A stretch of 64,000 bases of DNA from Microbacterium maritypicum (GTDB lineage Bacteria; Actinomycetota; Actinomycetes; Actinomycetales; Microbacteriaceae): NCBI RefSeq assembly GCF_008868125.1, contig NZ_WAAQ01000002.1, positions 682,001-746,000 on the forward strand. Direction: 5' to 3'. A program made the translations under genes and the position numbers. The notes below the pieces were generated by a model. The model was not told the origin of the DNA and ran no database searches. It saw nothing but the letters and a program-made list of their open reading frames with translations. This document shows, piece by piece, positions 36,296 to 45,645 of this stretch (within the stretch, counting starts at the first letter, position 1; every line of letters starts with the position of its first letter).

Positions 36296-37311
36296 GTCTC
36301 GCGAACATCGGCATCATCGCCCGACTCGAACTGACCCAGCGCCTGCGCAGCGTGGGCTGGTACGTGCTGCTGGGCGTCTTCGCCCTGGTGCTGGTCGGCG
36401 TCACGGGGCTCTCGTTCGCCGTGTACTCCTGGGGCGATGCCATCGGCGCCGGCGTGTACTCGATCGTCGTCAACATCGTGCTGCTGCTCGTCGTGCTGGT
36501 GTCGCCGACGCTCAGCGGCAATGCGATCAACGGGGATCGGGATGCGGCGACGCTCGCCGCGGTGCAGGTGACCGCCGCATCGACCGGTGACATCATGCTC
36601 GGCAAACTCGTCGCGGCGGTCGCCACCGGCGGAGCGTTCCTCGTCGTCGCGCTGCCTTTCCTCGCCCTGTCGCTGCTGGGAGGAGGAGCGAACCCGGTCG
36701 TGCTGCTCGTCTCGCTGCTCGTGCTCGCGGCGGAGATCATCATCGTGGCCGCGATCGGCGTGGGTCTGAGCGGACTCATCGCCCGTCCGCTGTTCTCGGT
36801 CGCGACGACCTATCTGGTCGTCGCCGCGCTCGTGTTCGGTACGCTCATCGCGTTCGGGCTCGGCGGCATGGCGGTGCGCAGCGAGGCGACCGTCTATTCG
36901 CGTCCGTACGACGCCAACGGCAACCCCGACTGTGATCGCTGGGAGGTCAACAGCACGCAGGAGGTGCCGCGGTTCGACCTGGTCTGGTGGACGCTCGCCG
37001 CGAACCCGTTCATCGTCCTCGCCGATGCGACCCCGACCGAGTTCTCGCCGGAGGGGTATCCGGTCGACATGTTCGGTCAGATCAAGTACGGCCTGCGCAG
37101 CGCCCAGCAGTCTCCGCTCGAGCAGCGCTGGGACCCGTGCGACGGGGATGGCCAGACACCTACGGCCGAAGAGGTGATCGCTTCGTCGGTGCCGAGCTGG
37201 TTCGTCGGCCTCGGCGTACAGGTCGTCATCGCGGGCTCGCTGTTCGCCGGCGCCTGGGCGCGCACTCGGACGCCGGCTCGACGTCTGCCTCCGGGAACCC
37301 GCATCGCCTGA
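36292..37311 (+). CDS. ABC-2 type exporter permease
   Basis: A 339-residue membrane protein with about six helices (residues 20-45, 55-80, 105-130, 138-165, 170-195 and a last one near 305-325). Between the fifth and sixth is an external domain of about 110 residues containing two cysteines (NPDCDRW and DPCDGDG). The segment SPTLSGNAINGDRDAATLAA is the cytoplasmic coupling region of ABC-2 permeases. It is translationally coupled to the ATPase. The external disulfide-capable domain is longer than in a minimal exporter. Confidence 0.87.
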   Translation: MSLANIGIIARLELTQRLRSVGWYVLLGVFALVLVGVTGLSFAVYSWGDAIGAGVYSIVVNIVLLLVVLVSPTLSGNAINGDRDAATLAAVQVTAASTGDIMLGKLVAAVATGGAFLVVALPFLALSLLGGGANPVVLLVSLLVLAAEIIIVAAIGVGLSGLIARPLFSVATTYLVVAALVFGTLIAFGLGGMAVRSEATVYSRPYDANGNPDCDRWEVNSTQEVPRFDLVWWTLAANPFIVLADATPTEFSPEGYPVDMFGQIKYGLRSAQQSPLEQRWDPCDGDGQTPTAEEVIASSVPSWFVGLGVQVVIAGSLFAGAWARTRTPARRLPPGTRIA

Positions 37312-37313
37312 AT

Positions 37314-37374
37314 GCTCCGGTCGCACCTCCTGTCGCGCTGAGCCGCGGCAGGCGACAGGATGTGCGACCGGAGC
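37314..37374 (+). terminator. Long hairpin terminator after the ABC exporter
   Basis: Arms of 23 bases (37314-37336 with 37352-37374, one mismatch) start directly after the permease stop. The remaining intergenic region to 37558 holds no gene that I can see. Confidence 0.8.
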
Positions 37375-37557
37375 GGCACCGAGTGCGCCGACGACGAGGA
37401 TGCGGGCAATCGCCACCTCCCGTTCATCTGCCGTGCACCCGAGGGATCCTCTGCGGCCACGCGGGATCGGTGGTCTGGGCTGGTACCCGACTGAGTCCCC
37501 TCCCGGTCGGCCCCGCGACCAGCGGGGACCGCCGGCCCAGCCACCCAGGAGTCCTCC

Positions 37558-40500
37558 ATGCCCCGCCTGCACAGTGCAGCGGCGGTCGCGGCGGTGTGCG
37601 CCTTGAGCGCCGCCGCCCTGCTCGCCACTCCCGCCGCCGCGATCGGTGCCGATCCCGGCATCCCCTCCGAGACGGTCTCGGCCGCTCCGAGTCTCGTGCT
37701 GAGTGAGATCGTCTACGACGACGCGGCGACCGGTCTCGCCGACCAGGTCGAGATCTACAACGCCGGAGCGGAGACGGTCGACCTCACCGGATGGACCATC
37801 GCCGATGAGAAGCGCGACAGCTTCGGCACGGCTCCGCAGGGTACCTCGCTGGCTCCGGGGGAGTTCCTGGTGCTCGTGAAGGATGTCGACTTCGCCTTCG
37901 GGCTCGGCAAGGGCGACGAGGTCGTGCTCTTCGACCCGAGCGGCACCGAGGTCGACTCCTACGCCTACGAGAACACCGCACCGTTGTCGGTGTGGGCGCG
38001 CTGCCCCGACGGCACGGGGGCCTGGGCACCGGCGACGGCGGCCACGCCCGGCACCCCCAACGACTGCTCGGTCGCACCGGTCGCCGGCTCCATCGTCATC
38101 AACGAGGTCGACTCGCAGCCCGCCGACTGGGTGGAGTTCCACAACCCCGGCACCGAGGCGCTCGACATCTCGGGCTACGAGATCCGCGACAACTCCGATG
38201 ACCACCGCTGGCAGTTCCTCGACGGCACGCAGATCGGAGCGGGACAGTTCCTCGTCGTCGAGGAGGGGACGGTGGGTCTCTCCGGCGGTGTCGAAGCCGC
38301 GTTCCGTGAGCCGATCGGCATCGGCAGCGCCGACCGCATCCGCCTCTACGATGCCTCCGGCGCGATGATCGACGACACTCTGCCGTGGCAGGGGCACGCC
38401 GCGATCGACGGAGACTTCGCCGCAGCCACACTCGCACGATGCCCGGACGGCGTCGGCGGCTTCGTGCTCGCCCGACCGACTCCGGGTGCGACGAATTCGT
38501 GTGTCATGCCCGACGTCGTCATCAACGAGATCGAGTCGAACGGCGATGCCACCGACTGGGTCGAGGTCGTGAACACCGGCACCACGTCAGTCGACCTGTC
38601 CGGCTGGACAGTGATGGACAACGACCCCGCAGGCCATGCAGCCGAGACCACACCGCTGCCGGCGGGCACGATCGTGCAGCCGGGCGGCTACTTCGTCTTC
38701 GACCAGCCGGGGAACTTCGTCTTCGGACTCGGCAACGGCGACACCGTCACCGTCCGTGACGCGAACGGCAACACGGTCGACGAGCACACGTACGCCGCGC
38801 ACGCCGCCGGCGTCCTCGCCCGTTGTGCGGACGGCACGGGCGATCTCATCGACATCGCGGTCTCGACCAAGGGACTGCGCAACGCCTGCGGCAACCCCGT
38901 GCGCATCAACGAGGTCGAATCCGACGGCGGCTCGCCCGACGACTGGGTGGAGCTGGTCAACCCGACCGGCACCGCGCTCGATGTGTCGGGCATCGTGGTG
39001 AAGGACGACGACGACACCCACGCCTACGCGATCCCGGCCGGCACCAGCATCGGCGCGGGGGAGTACCTCGTGATCGAGCGGGCCCAGCTCGGCTTCGGCC
39101 TCGGCGCCGGCGATGCGGTGCGGGTGTTCGACGGCGACCTGCTCGTCGACGAGGCCTCCTGGGGCGACGGCCACGCGGCGACCACCTGGGGCCGCTGCCC
39201 CGACACCACGGGTGCCTTCGCCGGCACGGCCGAATCCACGAAGAGCGCGGCCAACGTCTGCGCGGGAGAGATCGCGGTGGCGACGTGGCCCGGCTCTGCC
39301 GACGTGCGCGTGGTCGACAGCATCCCGACGTTCCTCGAAGACAGCTCAGGACTCGACGTGCAGGAGACCGCCGATGGCGCCTTCCTCTGGGCGGTCGACA
39401 ACGGCGAGGGCCGGATCTGGAAGCTCGAGGCGCATGCCGACGGCTCGATCGAGAAGGTCGACGGATGGGATGCGGGCAAGCGCGTGCGCTTCCAGAAGGA
39501 TGCCGCGAACCCGGCGGCCGCGGGCCCCGACACCGAGGGCATCACGGTCGACGGCGACGGCTTCGTGTACGTGGCTTCCGAACGGGACAACAGCGCCAAG
39601 GGTGTGAATCAGAACGTGGTGCTCAAGGTCGATCCCGACGCCTCGAACGGCGACCTCGTCGCTCAGCAGGAATGGGACCTGACCTCTCTGCTGCCGGCCG
39701 TGGGTGCGAACCTCGGCATGGAGGCCGTGCAGTGGGTGCCGGACTCGGCGCTGGCCGGGAAGCTCTTCGACGACAGCAAGAGCGCGGCGTACGACCCGAA
39801 GAGCTACGCCGGTCACGGCGGTGGGCTGTTCTTCGTCGCGGTCGAGGACAACGGCCACGTCTACGCCTTCGCCCTCGGGTCCGACGGTTCGGCGACGCTG
39901 GTCTCGGAGATCGCCCCCGGTCTCACCGGAGTGATGGCGCTCGACTACGACAGCGTGCGCAAGACGCTGTGGGCCGTGTGCGACGACGGCTGCCAGGGCC
40001 GCTCGGCGGAGATCACGCTGAACGGCACCGCGCAGCCGGGCACCGCCCACTACGCCCGCCCCGCCGGCATGCCCGACATCAACAACGAGGGCTTCGCGAC
40101 CGCGCCGGCCTCGCTGTCGGTCGACGGGCAGCGTCCGGTGTGGTGGTTCGCCGACGGCTTCGCGTCCGAAGCGCTGCGCACCGGGACGCTCCCCGGAGCC
40201 AGCGGTGAGAACCCGGGCGGCGAGACCCCGCCGCTTCCGGGCACCGGCCTCGTCGACGACAACCGCAACGGTCTGACGGTGGACCCCTCGATCGCGACCC
40301 CAGGGCAGAAGGTCACCGTCACCGTCGGTGTGAAGAGTGCGGGCGCGCAGGTGTCGGTGTGGATGTACTCCGACCCGTCGCGGATCGCGTCGGGGACGCT
40401 CACCTCCGCGGGCACGATCGCGGTGACGATCCCCGCCGACGCACCACTCGGCGCGCACCGGATCGCCGTGTTCGACGCGAGCGGTGGGATCCTCGGCTGG

Positions 40501-40668
40501 GCGGACATCCGCATCGCCGCAGGGACGGGCACCGGTGCCGGGACCGGCACAGGTGCAGGTGGACTCGCGACCACCGGCTCCGAGCTCCCCGTGGCCGCCG
40601 TCGCCCTGGCACTGATGCTCCTCACCGCCGGTGCGGTGGCCGTCCGCCGTCGGAAACGCGAAGCCTGA
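37558..40668 (+). CDS. Cell-wall-anchored protein with four lamin-tail domain repeats
   Basis: A 1036-residue exported protein. Signal peptide residues 1-28 (LLATPAAA-IG). Four lamin-tail domain repeats lie at about 46-170, 179-316, 320-444 and 448-568, each opening with (I/V)xINE(V/I) or LSEIV, followed by DWVE(L/F/V) and closing with a Cys pair (WARCPDGTG, then NDC). Residues about 575-890 look like a beta-propeller (FLWAVDNGEGRIWKLEAHAD; DTEGITVDGDGFVYVAS). An Ig-like part follows, then LATTG at 1003-1007, a hydrophobic helix and RRRKREA. The LAxTG motif predicts sortase (class E type) anchoring. Function is unknown; adhesion or surface hydrolase are possible. Confidence 0.9.
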   Translation: MPRLHSAAAVAAVCALSAAALLATPAAAIGADPGIPSETVSAAPSLVLSEIVYDDAATGLADQVEIYNAGAETVDLTGWTIADEKRDSFGTAPQGTSLAPGEFLVLVKDVDFAFGLGKGDEVVLFDPSGTEVDSYAYENTAPLSVWARCPDGTGAWAPATAATPGTPNDCSVAPVAGSIVINEVDSQPADWVEFHNPGTEALDISGYEIRDNSDDHRWQFLDGTQIGAGQFLVVEEGTVGLSGGVEAAFREPIGIGSADRIRLYDASGAMIDDTLPWQGHAAIDGDFAAATLARCPDGVGGFVLARPTPGATNSCVMPDVVINEIESNGDATDWVEVVNTGTTSVDLSGWTVMDNDPAGHAAETTPLPAGTIVQPGGYFVFDQPGNFVFGLGNGDTVTVRDANGNTVDEHTYAAHAAGVLARCADGTGDLIDIAVSTKGLRNACGNPVRINEVESDGGSPDDWVELVNPTGTALDVSGIVVKDDDDTHAYAIPAGTSIGAGEYLVIERAQLGFGLGAGDAVRVFDGDLLVDEASWGDGHAATTWGRCPDTTGAFAGTAESTKSAANVCAGEIAVATWPGSADVRVVDSIPTFLEDSSGLDVQETADGAFLWAVDNGEGRIWKLEAHADGSIEKVDGWDAGKRVRFQKDAANPAAAGPDTEGITVDGDGFVYVASERDNSAKGVNQNVVLKVDPDASNGDLVAQQEWDLTSLLPAVGANLGMEAVQWVPDSALAGKLFDDSKSAAYDPKSYAGHGGGLFFVAVEDNGHVYAFALGSDGSATLVSEIAPGLTGVMALDYDSVRKTLWAVCDDGCQGRSAEITLNGTAQPGTAHYARPAGMPDINNEGFATAPASLSVDGQRPVWWFADGFASEALRTGTLPGASGENPGGETPPLPGTGLVDDNRNGLTVDPSIATPGQKVTVTVGVKSAGAQVSVWMYSDPSRIASGTLTSAGTIAVTIPADAPLGAHRIAVFDASGGILGWADIRIAAGTGTGAGTGTGAGGLATTGSELPVAAVALALMLLTAGAVAVRRRKREA

Positions 40669-40671
40669 GCC

Positions 40672-40710
40672 GGAGGAGGGGTGCGCAGGCCGACCGCGCA
40701 CCCCTCCTCC
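40672..40710 (+). terminator. Terminator after the lamin-tail surface protein
   Basis: A 15-bp perfect stem (40672-40686 with 40696-40710) immediately after the stop codon. Confidence 0.85.
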
Positions 40711-40758
40711 CGCCGTCTGCGCCCCGGGATCCCGTGCCGTGGTGTCGGTGCCGACGCC

Positions 40759-40764
40759 TAGACT
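40759..40764 (+). promoter_or_regulatory. -10 hexamer (TAGACT) of pcrA
   Basis: TAGACT ends nine bases before the ATG at 40774, giving a leader of at most a few bases. Confidence 0.45.
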
Positions 40765-40773
40765 CATAAGGCC

Positions 40774-43248
40774 ATGACCGAAGCTCCTCTCATCGTCCCC
40801 TCCACCACCGGTCCTCGCTCGTCGGGAGCCCCTGGACAGGACGATCTCCTCGCCGGCCTCAACCCGCAGCAGCTCGAGGCCGTCACCTATCGCGGTCCCG
40901 CGCTGCTCATCGTCGCGGGGGCCGGATCGGGCAAGACCAGCGTGCTCACCCGCCGCATCGCCTCGCTGCTGCGCGGGCGGGAGGCATGGCCGAGTCAGAT
41001 CCTCGCGATCACCTTCACCAACAAAGCCGCCGGAGAGATGCGCGAGCGTGTCGAGGGACTGATCGGCGACGCGGCGCGTGGCATGTGGATCTCCACGTTC
41101 CACTCCGCGTGCGTGCGCATCCTGCGCCGTGAGGCCGAGCAGTTCGGCTACACCAAGTCGTTCACGATCTACGACTCCGGCGACTCGCGGGCGCTCCTCA
41201 AGCGCCTGGTCAAGGAGCACGAGGCCGACGCCTACGGGCTCACGCCCGCGTCGGTGCAGTCGCGCATCTCCAAGCTCAAGAACGAGCTGTCCGACGCCGA
41301 GTCGTACGCGCGCCAGGCCAACATGAGCGATCCGGCCGAACGGGTCTTCGTCGAGGTCTTCGCCGACTACCAGCGGCAGCTGCAGAAGGCCAACGCCTTC
41401 GACTTCGACGATCTGATCGGGCAGACCGTTTACCTGTTCCGGGCGTTCCCGCAGGTCGCCGACACCTACCGCCGCCGTTTCCGCCACATCCTGGTCGACG
41501 AGTACCAGGACACCAACCACGCCCAGTACTCGCTGATCCACGAGCTCACGCGCCCCTTGTCGGGGGCTGCGGGTTCCGCCCCCGATCCATATGCCTCCAA
41601 CGGCATGATGATCTTCGAGCCCGATCCGGCGCCAACGGCGGATGCCGGTGAGCCCGGCGCCTCGCTCACCGTGGTCGGCGACTCCGACCAGTCGATCTAC
41701 GCGTTCCGCGGGGCGGACATCCGCAACATCAGCGAGTTCGAACGCGACTTCCCGGGTGCTCGAGTGGTGCTTCTCGAGCAGAACTACCGGTCGACGCAGA
41801 ACATCCTGTCGGCGGCGAACGCGGTGATCGGCAACAACTTCGATCGCAAGGACAAGAAGCTCTGGAGCGACAAGGGCGACGGCGATCCCATCATCGGCTT
41901 CACGGGCTACTCGCAGCACGACGAGGCGCAGTTCGTGGCCGATGAGGTCGAGGCGCTGCACCGGGCCGGTATGCCCTACTCCGAGATGGCGGTGTTCTAC
42001 CGCACGAACTCGCAGTCCCGTGCGCTGGAGGAGATCTTCATCCGCTCCGCGGTGCCGTACAAGATCATGGGCGGCACGAAGTTCTACGACCGTGCCGAGA
42101 TCAAGGATGCGCTCGCGTATCTCGTCGCGGTCGCGAACCCCGCCGACGAGATGTCGGTGCGGCGCATCCTGAACAAGCCACGGCGCGGCATCGGAGACGT
42201 GACCGAGACGGCCATCGCCCGGTTCGCCGAGGAGAACGGCATCAGCTTCCGCGATGCGCTGTCGATGCCGGGCCAGCTCGGCGTCGGGCCGAAGATCCAG
42301 GCGGCGATCGGTCAGCTCGACGCGGTGCTCGCCGAAGCCGCCGCCATCCTGACACCCGCCAGCGGCGAGCTGCCGCCACCCACCGCGGTAGCCGACGGCC
42401 TGAGTCTGCTTCTGGGCAAGAGCGGCTATCTCGACGCACTGCGTGCGAGCCGCGATCCGCAGGACGAGGCGCGCGTGGAGAACCTCGACGAGTTCGTCGC
42501 CGTCGCCCGCGACTTCGCGCGCAACAACCCCGAGGGCACGATCGTCGACTTCCTCACCGAGGTCGCTCTGGTCTCCGATGCCGATGACCTCGACGACGAG
42601 TCGGGCTCGGTCTCGCTCATGACCATGCATACGGCCAAGGGTCTGGAGTACGACGCCGTGTTCGTCACCGGCGTCGAGGAAGACCTCATCCCGCACCGCA
42701 TCTCGGCCGGCGAGCCCGGGGGACCGCAAGAGGAACGTCGACTCTTCTATGTGGGCATCACGCGTGCCCGCAAGCGTCTGCACCTCTCCCTCGCGATGAC
42801 GAGGGCGCAGTTCGGCGAGGTCACTGTCGCGATGCCCAGCCGCTTCCTGCAGGAGATCCCGGCGGGCCTGATCGACTGGCGACAGTCGCCGGGCGATGTG
42901 AACTCGCGCGGCGGCATGCAGTCGCGCGCACTGAACGCACGTCGCCAGGGCGGCTTCGGCGGTTCGGGCTCAGGCGACCGGTTCGCGGTGAAGTCGCTGC
43001 CGGGGCGCGACTCCCTGAAGCCGCTGTCGACGGCGATGGACAAGTTCCCCAACCGGGTCACGGCCAAGATGCGCGACAACGGCGACCTCGAACTCACCGC
43101 CGGCGATCGCATCCGTCACGTCGACTTCGGTGAGGGGCGAGTGGACGCGGTTACGGGTGAGGGTGCGAAGCGCATCGCCCACGTGCGATTCGACTCGGCA
43201 GGACAGAAGAAGCTCCTCATCAAGGTCGCACCGATCGAGAAGATCTAG
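40774..43248 (+). CDS. pcrA: PcrA/UvrD superfamily 1A DNA helicase
   Basis: An 824-residue 3'-5' helicase. Motif I AGAGSGKT is at 48-55; then ITFTNKAAGEM (Ia), FDFDDLI, VDEYQDTN (II), VGDSDQSIYAFRGAD (III), LEQNYRS (IV), MTMHTAKGLEYDAVF (V) and YVGITRARKRL (VI). The final 60 residues (DRIRHVDFGEGRV) are the Tudor-like RNA-polymerase-binding end. An insert of about 30 residues (SGAAGSAPDPYASNG) between motifs II and III is longer than usual. It removes RecA and repairs DNA in the cytoplasm. It is next to other repair genes. Confidence 0.95.
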   Translation: MTEAPLIVPSTTGPRSSGAPGQDDLLAGLNPQQLEAVTYRGPALLIVAGAGSGKTSVLTRRIASLLRGREAWPSQILAITFTNKAAGEMRERVEGLIGDAARGMWISTFHSACVRILRREAEQFGYTKSFTIYDSGDSRALLKRLVKEHEADAYGLTPASVQSRISKLKNELSDAESYARQANMSDPAERVFVEVFADYQRQLQKANAFDFDDLIGQTVYLFRAFPQVADTYRRRFRHILVDEYQDTNHAQYSLIHELTRPLSGAAGSAPDPYASNGMMIFEPDPAPTADAGEPGASLTVVGDSDQSIYAFRGADIRNISEFERDFPGARVVLLEQNYRSTQNILSAANAVIGNNFDRKDKKLWSDKGDGDPIIGFTGYSQHDEAQFVADEVEALHRAGMPYSEMAVFYRTNSQSRALEEIFIRSAVPYKIMGGTKFYDRAEIKDALAYLVAVANPADEMSVRRILNKPRRGIGDVTETAIARFAEENGISFRDALSMPGQLGVGPKIQAAIGQLDAVLAEAAAILTPASGELPPPTAVADGLSLLLGKSGYLDALRASRDPQDEARVENLDEFVAVARDFARNNPEGTIVDFLTEVALVSDADDLDDESGSVSLMTMHTAKGLEYDAVFVTGVEEDLIPHRISAGEPGGPQEERRLFYVGITRARKRLHLSLAMTRAQFGEVTVAMPSRFLQEIPAGLIDWRQSPGDVNSRGGMQSRALNARRQGGFGGSGSGDRFAVKSLPGRDSLKPLSTAMDKFPNRVTAKMRDNGDLELTAGDRIRHVDFGEGRVDAVTGEGAKRIAHVRFDSAGQKKLLIKVAPIEKI

Positions 43249-43297
43249 CCCGCCGCGGGTGTTTCCGCTTCGGCGAAACACCGGTCGGATTGCCGGT

Positions 43298-43303
43298 TAG
43301 GCT
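43298..43303 (+). promoter_or_regulatory. -10 hexamer (TAGGCT), leaderless promoter of the SseB gene
   Basis: TAGGCT ends seven bases before the ATG at 43311. Confidence 0.5.
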
Positions 43304-43310
43304 GGCTCAT

Positions 43311-44468
43311 ATGGCCCTCTTCTCCCGCCGCAAGAAGTCCGGTGACGATGCCGTCGCCCCCACCGCCGAGGCCGTCGAGACCGACGCCGCGCACGACGAT
43401 ACGCGCCCGACCGACGCGCCCACCGTCGAGGCGGAGCAGCCCGTCGCGGCACCGTCGATCGGCATCTCGGTGCAGGCTTTCCGGGGCGTCGGCGCGGAAG
43501 CGGGGCCCGAGGTGGCGCTGCCGAGCGCCGACGGTGCGCCGACCACCGCCGCGCAGCCGGTTGCGGCGCCCGCCGCACCGCGGACCACGCCGCCTCCGAC
43601 CGCTCAGCCGCAGGCGCCAGAGGAGCGGCGTCTGCCTCTCGCCTCCGCGATGCCGCCCGAGCAGACCGAGACCGTCGCCGGCATGAAGGACAACGTGCTG
43701 CTGCGCGAAGCCCTCACCGAGATCGAGGCGGGCGCGACCAACGACCAGCTTCTCGGCGTGATGCGTCAGGCGCTCCAGGGTCACCTGTACATCCGTGTGA
43801 ACGGCGATGCGCGCGCACAGATCAGCGAGGGCAAGCCGCTCTCCGTCGCCGTCGTGCGCGACGCCGAAGACCGTCAGTACATGCTGGCGTTCAGCTCGGC
43901 CGGCGCGGTGCGCGATTCCGTGCAGCTCGAGGCGGACCCGTCGGGGACGTCGGCCGTCGCCCAGCCGGTCACCTCGGTGCTGCAGCAGGTCGTGTCCGGC
44001 GACTTCGCCGGACTCATCGTCGACAACGCTTCGGCGCCGCACCGTGTGGTGTTCCCGACCGAGCTTCTGCAGAAGACCCTCGAGCAGGCCGATGTCGACA
44101 TGACCGTGAAGAGCATCCTCGCCGCCCCGCGCGAGCAGGATTCCGTCGTCAAGGTCGGCGAAGCCCTCGCCACGAAGCGGATGTGGGTGGCGGTCAACGA
44201 CGGCTCCGGCGGTGGCCCCGTCGGTATCGCCGAGGCGCAGACCACCGACGGCCGCCGATTCCTGCAGCTGTTCTCGCACCCGCTCGAGGTCATCGCGCTG
44301 GGACGCGGCGACCGTCCGCTCCCGTTCGCGCCCGAGCAGCTGGCGAAGGTGCTCACCAGCCACACCGACATCGCCGGCGTGATCGTCGACTCGGCCGGCC
44401 CCTCGATCGTCGTCGAGCGGGATGCACTCACGCCGGTTCTCGTACTGGCGGTCGACCTCGGCGACTGA
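43311..44468 (+). CDS. SseB-domain protein with long disordered N-terminus
   Basis: A 385-residue soluble protein. Residues 1-110 are Ala/Pro/Thr-rich and likely disordered after MALFSRRKKSG. Two SseB-type domains follow. The first has HLYIRVNGDAR, QYMLAFSSAGAV and FAGLIVDNAS; the second has KRMWVAVNDGSG, RRFLQLFSHPLEVIA and IAGVIVDSAG. SseB domains are found in actinobacterial proteins of unknown function, some linked to secretion. It begins right after pcrA with its own promoter and ends in a terminator. Confidence 0.85.
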   Translation: MALFSRRKKSGDDAVAPTAEAVETDAAHDDTRPTDAPTVEAEQPVAAPSIGISVQAFRGVGAEAGPEVALPSADGAPTTAAQPVAAPAAPRTTPPPTAQPQAPEERRLPLASAMPPEQTETVAGMKDNVLLREALTEIEAGATNDQLLGVMRQALQGHLYIRVNGDARAQISEGKPLSVAVVRDAEDRQYMLAFSSAGAVRDSVQLEADPSGTSAVAQPVTSVLQQVVSGDFAGLIVDNASAPHRVVFPTELLQKTLEQADVDMTVKSILAAPREQDSVVKVGEALATKRMWVAVNDGSGGGPVGIAEAQTTDGRRFLQLFSHPLEVIALGRGDRPLPFAPEQLAKVLTSHTDIAGVIVDSAGPSIVVERDALTPVLVLAVDLGD

Positions 44469-44485
44469 TCCGACGCGACCGATGC

Positions 44486-44518
44486 GAACCCCGCGCGCCG
44501 TCGAGGCGCGCGGGGTTC
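44486..44518 (+). terminator. Terminator after the SseB gene
   Basis: A 14-bp perfect stem (44486-44499 with 44505-44518), five-base loop, 17 bases past the stop. Confidence 0.85.
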
Positions 44519-44538
44519 CGTCTGTCCGGGCGGCGCTC

Positions 44539-44544
44539 TAGGGT
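44539..44544 (+). promoter_or_regulatory. -10 hexamer (TAGGGT), leaderless promoter of the LigD-type polymerase
   Basis: TAGGGT ends six bases before the ATG at 44551. Confidence 0.5.
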
Positions 44545-44550
44545 CGGAGC

Positions 44551-45624
44551 ATGGCCTCCGAACGCGTGACCCTGATCGTCGCCGACTCCGATGGCGAGCG
44601 TGAGGTCGCGCTCTCCAGCCCGAATCGAGTGGTGTGGCCCGACCTCGGCATCACCAAGGCGGAGCTGGCGGAGTACGTGCAGCTGGTGGCGGTGCCGTTC
44701 CTGGCTGCGAACGGCAACCGCCCGGTGTCGCTCGAGCGGTTCCGCGACGGCATCGGCCCCGCAGGCGGAGCGCGGGCCGAGGGCTTCTTCTCGAAGAACC
44801 CGCCCAAGGGGACCCCGGACTTCGTCGACGCCGTCACGGTGACCTACAACAGTGGGCGTCAGCATCCGCAGATCGTCCTGAACCGGGCGAGCGCGATCGT
44901 GTGGGCCGTGCAGATGAACACGATCGTGTTCCACCCCTGGGCGTCGCTCGCCACCGATGCCGACAACCCGGTCGAGCTGCGCATCGACCTGGACCCGCAG
45001 CCCGGCACCGACTTCGCGGATGCCGTGAGGGCCGCCCACGCGTTGCGCGAGGTGCTGCGCGAGGCCGGGTTGGACGCGTTCGCCAAGACCAGCGGCAACA
45101 GAGGCCTGCACGTGTTCGCGCCGATCGAGCCGACGCACGAGTTCCTGGACGTGCGGCATGCCGTGATCGCCGCCGGCCGCGAGCTGGAGCGGCGGATGCC
45201 GGATCAGGTCACGACGAACTGGTGGAAGGAAGAGCGCGGCGAGCGCATCTTCGTCGACTTCAACCAAGCCAACCGCGACCGTACGATGGCCGGCGCCTAC
45301 AGCCCTCGCGCGCTTCCCGGCGCGACCGTCTCGACACCCGTGGCGTGGGACGAGCTCGACGGCCTCGACCCGACCGCGTTCACGGTGCGCAGCATCCCGA
45401 AGCGCCTGCAGGAGGTCGGCGATCCCTGGGCCGCGATGCAGGACGCACCGGGACGCATCGACACGCTGCTGGAGTGGTGGGAGCGCGACAGGGAGAACGG
45501 GCTCGGAGAGCTGCCCTTCCCGCCGGAGTTCCCCAAGATGCCGGGGGAGCCCCCACGCGTGCAGCCGAGCAAGAAGGTGGCGGCGAACTGGGACGACGAC
45601 GGCGCGCCGGCGGAGAAGGACTGA
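44551..45624 (+). CDS. LigD-type DNA polymerase/primase domain protein
   Basis: A 357-residue stand-alone polymerase domain of the archaeo-eukaryotic primase superfamily. Metal-binding aspartates are at 146 and 148 (RIDLDPQPG). The nucleotide-binding segment is KTSGNRGLHVFAP near 179, and the third motif is VDFNQANRDRTMAGAYS. In most bacteria this domain is part of LigD with ligase and nuclease; here it is separate. Its probable role is filling gaps with ribo- or deoxynucleotides during end joining or gap repair. It converges, with 21 bases between stops, on an ATP-dependent ligase gene. No Ku gene is visible. Confidence 0.9.
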   Translation: MASERVTLIVADSDGEREVALSSPNRVVWPDLGITKAELAEYVQLVAVPFLAANGNRPVSLERFRDGIGPAGGARAEGFFSKNPPKGTPDFVDAVTVTYNSGRQHPQIVLNRASAIVWAVQMNTIVFHPWASLATDADNPVELRIDLDPQPGTDFADAVRAAHALREVLREAGLDAFAKTSGNRGLHVFAPIEPTHEFLDVRHAVIAAGRELERRMPDQVTTNWWKEERGERIFVDFNQANRDRTMAGAYSPRALPGATVSTPVAWDELDGLDPTAFTVRSIPKRLQEVGDPWAAMQDAPGRIDTLLEWWERDRENGLGELPFPPEFPKMPGEPPRVQPSKKVAANWDDDGAPAEKD

Positions 45625-45645
45625 CGTCCCTCGGCCCAGGACAGC

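Noticed and set aside
34828..38397. 1189-codon minus-strand open frame
   Set aside because: Runs across the YccF gene, the divergent ABC exporter and the surface protein, ignoring their boundaries; low-complexity Arg/Asp/Glu content.
39346..42783. 1145-codon minus-strand open frame
   Set aside because: Crosses a strong terminator and two real genes on the other strand; no recognisable domain.
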